This document shows positions 51,735 to 60,294 of a stretch of DNA of 64,000 bases, piece by piece. The position numbers and the translations under genes were made by a program. The stretch is from Stramonita haemastoma (lineage: Eukaryota > Mollusca > Gastropoda > Neogastropoda > Muricidae): assembly GCA_030674155.1 (NCBI GenBank), contig CM060324.1:58488330-58552329 (forward strand), read 5' to 3'. The notes under the pieces were generated by a model. The model was not told the origin of the DNA, did no database searches, and was given only the letters and a program-made list of their open reading frames with translations. The first letter of the stretch is position 1. The number at the start of each line of letters is the position of its first letter.

Positions 51735-54700
51735 ATGTGTGTGTGCGTGCGCGCATGCGTGTGTGTGATTTGATTTCATTTATTCTTTTATATTGAGGAT
51801 AATAGAATAAGCACTTGTGCTTTTTTACATCCAGTCCCCGTGTGTATGCAGTTTTGTAAATGTCATCTGTTCCCACCGGCACACGATGGCCTACTCTTAC
51901 GAAAAGCGGAACAGGATTTAACGTGTGCGCAAGATGTTCTGCATGCGTTCGCACACAGGGCCTCGGTTTAACCCTCTTGTTGTTGAATTCTACAGAGCTA
52001 AACTGCCTGTAGATTTTGAATTCTTTTAAAGTTTTCTACCCCAAACTGACATAGTCTACTCCTGAGACAATTGTCTGTGTACATGACAAGCTATCAAGCT
52101 GAAATTTTGTCACAAGCTAGATATATCTTTGTACTTGCATTTTAAGACAAGTTTACATGTCTGGTCACAAAATGTCGTGTCGTTGTCACCTTATTTGTCA
52201 CCAATCACAGGTAAAAGTATGTTGTATACAATAAACCAGCAAAATATATATGGAATAGACACAAATTCATACATGTAAGTGTTGAATAAAGAACTGATGC
52301 CTAGCTAACGTGTTTATTAATGTTTGTGTGCAATTGTACTTCAAGGATGTGTCACACAATGTCCTCATAACACCTATTGTTTTATATGTCTTGATGAGGC
52401 ATACTTTTTGTTTAACTGGTTTTTTGTCTTTTGAAAACAAGGAATATTCAATCAATATCTTACCTATATACTGCATTTCAGATGTCTATGTCTTACCACA
52501 TGTTTGTTAAGTGCACAGAAGTGTAATATTGTACATAAGTGTCACATTGTCACCAGTGTCACCACACAGGTGTGACAAACATGAAACAACACAGAACTTC
52601 TGTAATTCTACAAAATTTTAATCGTGATAGCCTTTAAAGTAGTCATAGTGATGGCACAGGGACACATCACATCACAGAAAGCACAAAATGTGGATGTGTC
52701 GGGGGTGTACCTATCGCTGTCACCTGTGGCATCTTGGCAGACTTGAGGTCTATTTTCTTTTCCTTCTCGGTATTTTCGTCATCAGCAAATCTGTCCGTTG
52801 AGTTTCAAATAAAAAGTGTGGTATTAACTAGAAAATAGACAAAAGGCGTCACATTTTCTGGCGTTTATGCTGGGGACCTCCCCCCTCCCCCGTCAAATTT
52901 CTCCACAGCGTGTGGGTAGCACAGGTCGCCACGCTTGCAGGAATGTGCCGTGTAGTCGGGTTCATTCTTCTCTCTAACTGCGTTATTTCCTTTCTCTTCT
53001 CCCCCGTCAGCTTTTTATTTCTGACTCACTTAATATTTATCATTGAATTTTTTCTACTTCCAATGCAAACACGTTCATTTTATTGTCTAGTTAGTTAGAT
53101 GAATCGTCTGCTACCAACGAAGACGCCATTTTTTTTCGCCACGCGTTATGAGTGAAAGGCGTTTCTATCGCCAGCCTTGCTTTCTTCCTTCCCTCCCAAG
53201 TACACACTGTTAGTGGTCTAAATTTATCACTGGCACCATCTGAAACCTTCCCTGCATCGCCCCACCAAATTTCAGACACATTGTGTGAGAACCACGAGGT
53301 ATGTGTGTGATGGAAAAGTACTGCCCACGTGGTCAGGACCAACGGGCGGCTACGGCCGCAACGGAATCTAGCAGCAGGTGCTGTTACGGGCGGCTGCGGC
53401 CGCAACGGGGCTAAGACGGTTAAAGTCTTATCCAAAAGACTTTTGAGGAGAGTGGAGACAGCACTGATGTTAACTCCAGGAGAAAAATCTCCTCGACCGG
53501 AATCGAACCCGGGTTGTCAGATTGCCAGCGCAATGTTCTGACCACTAGGCTATCCGTCCCCCCAGTGTGTGTGTGTGTGTGTATACATGTATAGTGTATG
53601 TATGTCTGTCTGTACGTATACGTGTACGTCTACACCAACACACCTCACAGTTGTCTCCTCCGTCTGCTGTGCTCACCTCCTCTGGGGTCTGCGTTTCTTG
53701 TGTGATGAATTCGCGCACCATGGACGGACTGAACTCCACAATGTAGGAAAAAATGTCGATAGCTGCAGATCGGATTCTGTCATCATCCAGACCCTGCACA
53801 CACACAGCCACAGCTCCAGTCCAGTCACACAAAGACTACTACACCTCAGCCAGGGCGCTAGTCTTTCACATGAGGCAATGAAATGCAGTTTCATGCAACG
53901 TTTTATGCACATAGCTGGTTAACCCACTGCTACAGGAGAATACTGTTGTACGTCAACAAAATTCTGTGCAAAAACAAACAGCAACCTCCTTATGGGTGCG
54001 TGCAAGATTTTCAGCTTAACTCTGCCAAGAATGATCTCACTCAATGGTCACAAGACATTCAGCTATGTAGTGCCTGAACAGATCTACCATTTCCAGCTCA
54101 CCTAAATCAGAACTTTCAGGGTACTAGTCTTTCAGACGATGCCATGAACTGAAGTCCTGTGTGTGTATACATGCACAAAGTAGAAGAACCAACATATGAT
54201 CAACAAAACTGACAACAATCTATACAAAAATCCACTGTCATAAATATAGATCTCCAAACAAGTACAGAAATAATATCAGACAAGAGGAAAAAGAAAAGAA
54301 AGCGGAGTTACCCCCAAATTCTGGAAGAAATTGATATATGGTACAATAAAATCATACCAAAAAAGTAATAGAAGCACCTTTCAGAATGACAGGTCACAAG
54401 CTCAATCCCCTTTAAGTGTGACAGGTCACAGGCTCAATCCTAAGCCTGACAGGTCACAGGCTCAATCCTCTCTAAGCCTGACAGGTCACAGGCTCAATCC
54501 TCTCTAGTCTAAGCCTGACAGGTCACAGGCTTAATCCTCTCTGAGCCTGTATTTTTCCTTCAGCCTCTGAACTGATATAACATATGGTCTAAAAGTTTGT
54601 CTGTCAGAAGTAACAATACACCACAGTCTCACGTCACAAAACTTTAGCGCATACATGTATAAGAACTAGGCAACAAGATATCTGTCCTTGGACAAATTCT

Positions 54701-57700
54701 GGGTAAAAAAAAACAACCCAACCTCTCACAAGGCAACAAATGTACAGAGGCCCTAATTTTGTTAAAAAAATTGTAGACATAGAAGCATTCTCTCTTCAGG
54801 GAGAACAGCTCATACTTCACAAGGAGCAGACTGCTGCTAAATGGTAAACAGCACAACGGAAAATAATGACAGAAACCAATGGTGGAACGTTGTGCCCTGA
54901 CATGACACACACCTTGTCACAAAATTAATGCATAAATTTAGTCTTTAAACATGATCTTGTCATGTCACTGATGGTGGATATTCATCCCCCCCCCCCCCCA
55001 AAAAAAAAAAAGAAGTTCTTAGAACAGAACTGACACTTAAATGACTACCTTCCAACTTAAAAAACAAACACACACACACATGCTGTCTGCATATGAACAA
55101 ATCGATCTGCTGGTAGATTGCTGCTGGTGACAATGCTTTGCTTTGTCCTTGCTGACAGTCACACAGGACTCACACTTCTTTGAAAATAAATCTATAATGT
55201 AGCTCTGAATACAACTTTTCCCTTTTATTATTCACAGAAACAAAGTTAACCCAAATCAAATGTAATTCAACAAGTTTGATTTCAAACACAGAAACAGGTA
55301 AGAAAAGAATGAACAAATGCTCACCAAAATAATTTCAATGGTAGACAAAATGCCAAGGTTTGATAACGTCTGAAACAAAAAAGAAAAATATGAAGAATAC
55401 AAAGAAAGTATCTTTCAACCATCCCAAGTTTCTTACTCACTCTACTATTTGTGTTATCTATCAGAAATGCTTTTCTTCTTCTAAATCCAAGAAATCAAAT
55501 GGTATGTCTGCCTCTCTTTCTTGTTTGCTTGTGTTTTTGTAATAATAGTTAATATAATTTTTCACAAACAGTGCAGTAATAGTACGCCATAAAATATTTG
55601 ATAACAACTGACATGAAAAAAGCATGCCCTTACAAAATAAACTATCATGTAAATAATTTTGTACTGTTTATAAAAATAATGAAAATGAAGTTTTAAAACC
55701 AATCTGAATCTTTATCAAAAACAGCCCAACGCCAATACTGCAAACACCAGTATACAGAAGCAAACATAATGATAAAGTTTACATTAAAAAAAAAAAAACT
55801 ACTTGAAAAAAATATCACTGAATTATCCAACATTAGTCAAGTAGCAACATAAAAATAAACATAGAACTTCCTACCAATTCTAGGTATGTTATCACCACAA
55901 CTGAAAGCAGACACTAAAACAGAACAAACCAAAAAAAACAAACAAAAAAAGAGAAGAAAAAGAGAAGATAATTTCAAAGAATAAGCAATACGAGCCAAAT
56001 CAATACACTAAATGAGACAAGCTGATAACGCTTCAAACGTTCAACCTTACATCAGAAGAGGTAAAAAGTCAGTGATTTCGTTACTGTTAGCATTACTATT
56101 ACAGTATTAGCATCTCTGAAGAAAATCTGACAGATTTATTCTGAGATCAATCCTTCCCTCATATTGTGTGGAATGCATAGCGCCTGGTCTACTCCTGCAT
56201 TGCAGGAGGTCTGCACTCTGGCATCAGCTGACACATTCCGACTTTAAGGAAGCTCATAAAAAAGTTCACAAGGAAGATTTGCTTGAAAAAGGGTGGGAGA
56301 ATGGACTGGGTAGGAAGAAAATAAGCCAGAGAGATAAGAAGGCAGAGAAGGGAAAAAAACAGAATGAGAAACAAAGAGAGTGATAGTAATGGGAAAAATT
56401 GCTTAGTATAATCTGTAGAAAATGGGGATGCTACTGACACTGAAAGACCCCCCCACCCCCACAACTGATTTAAACCTACAACCTCTGAACCCTTCCACTG
56501 GGTCCTGCATGATAAGCAAGGGCGTGGCTTATCTAAGACAGCAACAGACACAGCCCCTGTTGGCTCCTTGTCAGTTGTGTGACAACACCTCCGCCTTTGT
56601 TTACATTGAATTAAAATTCTATTTTCTTAATAAACACTGACAACTACACCTTTTCATGTAAAGATTACACAGCTGCACAGCCTTTGAGAATCCAATAACA
56701 GAATTCAGTGGGGGGTTGGTTCAGGAAAGGCTAGCAGCTAGAGCTCTATGAATTTATAACAGGGTGAAAGCTTGTGATTTTACTCTGTGACAAATTTATA
56801 TGAGCCATGCACTTTTCTGTCAGTGTGAAAAATCTTGAGTATTTCACAGCTGGCGGTAAGTGTTACTTCCCTGGTCATTTCTATCTGAATGGCAGTAGTT
56901 GTGTATGCATGCGGTAGACAGTTCTTGTCTTATATTGTTATAATATGTACCCCAGTTGTCCCTTTATAGTTTACAGAAACACAACTTGTTCACAGATTAG
57001 AGGAAAGGATTTATTGAAGTTTTGAAGTTTACTGTGATAGGTAACCAGACAGAAACATGTCACAATGTTGTAAACAAGAAAGTTCAAACAGCAGCTCATT
57101 AAAAAAAACAACTTTTCTTTTAGAAGTCTATTTCAGGAGACACTGCAAAGAAATAACAATGTTAACAATGGATGTAAAGTACTTGATGCTGAACTTCAAG
57201 TGCTTTAATTAAATGTAGGGGGGGAGGGGGACTAGACAACAGAGATGGACATTACAAAGCTGATTCCAGAAACAGGTAAAAGATAAACATATTTTTTGCC
57301 TTTTACAGGACTTGCATGGAAGACTTTAATTCAGTGCAAAAGGTAACGTGAAACTAAATTTAAGGAAAAAAGTAGTAAGCGAAAGAAAAAAACCAGATTG
57401 ATCTGCAGAATGTGGATGATCTGTTATGTCATACTGATACTCACCTTAAAAAAGTTTTCTCTGCTTGGCTGCTGCAATGTTTGTGAGAAGGTGCAAAACT
57501 CCTTGAGGAACATAACGAGATCTCTTCGGTGTTCGTCATCCGTTTCATCATCCGTGAGCTGAGCGAATAATGTGGTCAGGAACTTGACATCTTCCTGTTC
57601 ACAGACACCATTCACAAAACTACATAACTTTGCCAAAATGAATAAGAGTGTGGTGTGGTGTTGTGCAGTACTTACTGACTAAACTGCAATACAATACACA

Positions 57701-60241
57701 CATCGTAACCTAATATTTAATATCTTCATGGAAAAACCTCACTACAATCAGATACAGGTCAGTAAATTTACACGGATACAACGTGGCACTGGAAGTAGCC
57801 ATGATGACTGGGGAGTGGGGTAAAAAATTGAGGAGTACAACAAACAGTTATCACACATAGTTTTTATTAGTTTAATTCACTCCCAAGAAGGAAAAAAAAC
57901 AAAAACAAACAAAACAACAACAAAATTGATAAGAAAAGCATGTGGGAAAGATGAGAAGTGAAAATTCAAAAGAGAAACAAACAAAAAGCCCAAACACTCA
58001 ACAGGCTTTTTAGTGATTTTGGACAGAAATGCTGAAGGCATTAATTAAAATCTTATTTTAACATTTGAAATGGAAAGCGATACAAAACATCAAATAGATT
58101 CAAAGCTTTGGCAATGGACTGATGCACTGTGATCAGAACGGACTACATAGCATGGCAATGGACTCCATAACAGGAAGTTTACAGTTTGTCAAGGCTCCAA
58201 AAACAATTAAATAAAAACAAAAAAATGTTTTTTTTCTGAAAAGAAGAGGAGACAAGTGCTAAATAAGTACTTCTCCTAGAAGTAGAAACAACTCTCAGGT
58301 GATCTTGCAGATTCTGAAGCCAGTGAAGGTGATGAATGCCCATAACTTGTTTTATGCTTAGACTAGCCCAGGGAAATACAGTAGTGGCATTGAAGGAAAT
58401 TTATACACTCCTCCCCCTAAAACCTCAGACAAATTTATATTCTTTAAAAAAAAAAATCATCTTACAAAAGTTACATTACAGCAATCTGAAAAAAAGACAC
58501 AAAAGTTTGTATTATTTCTAAAAAAAAAAAAAAAGAACACCCCAACATCCCCCCCCCCCCCCCCCAAAAAAAAAGAAGCATTCACAATTCAGCATTTGTT
58601 TTGGAAGGCAATAATTCCAAATCACCGGCTAAAAAAGTTAAAAAGTTCCAAAATGATACGTGACCACGCTGTGTAAGCAGTTGTACTGGAGGTTATAGCA
58701 TGACTGAGAATGAATTATTTTTTTAAATGATAAATGATCTTTTCTGGTTCAGACATTTCTTTTGCCTCCTTTGTGTATCGCTTCACTTGTACTGCCCGTT
58801 TCTTTGATGCCCATTTATCTGATAATGTTGGAAAAAAAAACACACACAAAAAAACCCACCAAATCGCAAATTCTTAAATCTATATCCAATACGGCAATAG
58901 GCAATACAACGCTCCAAAACTGTCAAAAAAAGTCATAATACATTTTTCCAAAGTAATTATTTGAATGTAAAATTTGTAAGTTGCAAAACCATACATGATA
59001 CAATTTTACATCCTACCTGAATGTATGCACTATAAGTATAAGGGGGAAAAAAGGCCCAAAATCTTTCAAACACATTGGCTGTAAAATATACTTTGAAAGC
59101 GAACCTACTGAAGAAATCAAAACAAGACAATTTTTTTTTAAGAGGTATATATTGGGGTTTAACTGATGATTTATCTCAAAATAAAAAATGGTCATGGGGA
59201 TATCATATACTGATAATACTCATATACTGATAGTATCTATCTCAGACATAGTCAAGAAAGTGAAATTCCACCAAAACTGCTAAAGCCAAGGGCAGAAAAT
59301 TCTCATGATCTCATGTCTTTTGTCATCACTCATATTGAGTATTGTCCAAGTTTAACTCTAAGTCTCATATAGTGAACTGACATACAACTTCCTTTTCATG
59401 GAAGATTTGGGAAAAATGAGCTGAAATGGGTGGGTATGTTTAAAATGTAAAAAAATTATATCTCTCACACTATAAAGTATTATTAGTATTATAAAGCAGA
59501 ACTCCGTGCAATTTGAGAATAGTGTTGGCAAATGATTGTATGTTGCATTATTTTTCTTACGTTATTTGTATCTTGTGTCAGAAGTTGTTTGCTTGTTTTA
59601 TCTGCAATTATATAATCTCTAGTAAACAACACAATAAACACAATTGTGTGAGTGGTGTTTCTACATGTATTCTGTATAAAAACACTGCAATACTAAAACA
59701 CTTGCATTCTCCTAAGGTGTCTAGTGTGCATGGGCAGAGAGAAAAGGTTTCTTTGGCCATACCGTAAAGTATGGCATGATGATACTGCACTTTCAAGTGG
59801 TTCATGAACACATGTCAATGTTGATGTTATTTAAATGTTAAGTGCTGTACTTTTGAATGGTTCATTTATTTTTTTAATTTTAATTTTTCTTTTATACTGA
59901 GGATAGTGGAATAAGCAATCATATGCTTTTTTACATACAGTCCCCGTGTGTATGCAGTTTTGTAAATGTTATCTGTTCCCACCGGCACACGATGGCCTAC
60001 TCTTACAAAAAGCGGAACAGGATTTAACATGTGTGCAAGAGGTTCTGTGTGCGTTCGCATATATGGGGCCTTGGTTTAAAGTCTCATCTGAAAGACTTTT
60101 GGGGGAAGTGGAGTCTGCATTGATGTTCATGAGACAAAGAATTAAGTTACATTCACAGACACTGTCATTGTCAGACCTGTAGACAAGAGTGTGAGTGGGA
60201 AAGACAGCATGCAGACAATAATTATCATACCAAGACTTTGC

Positions 60242-60294
<53 letters not shown>

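Noticed and set aside
53100..53435. Minus-strand 114-codon frame with Arg/Pro
   Set aside because: Contains a short GGGCGGCTACGGCCGCAACG direct repeat, no family match and no splice connection to PPP4R3 exons.
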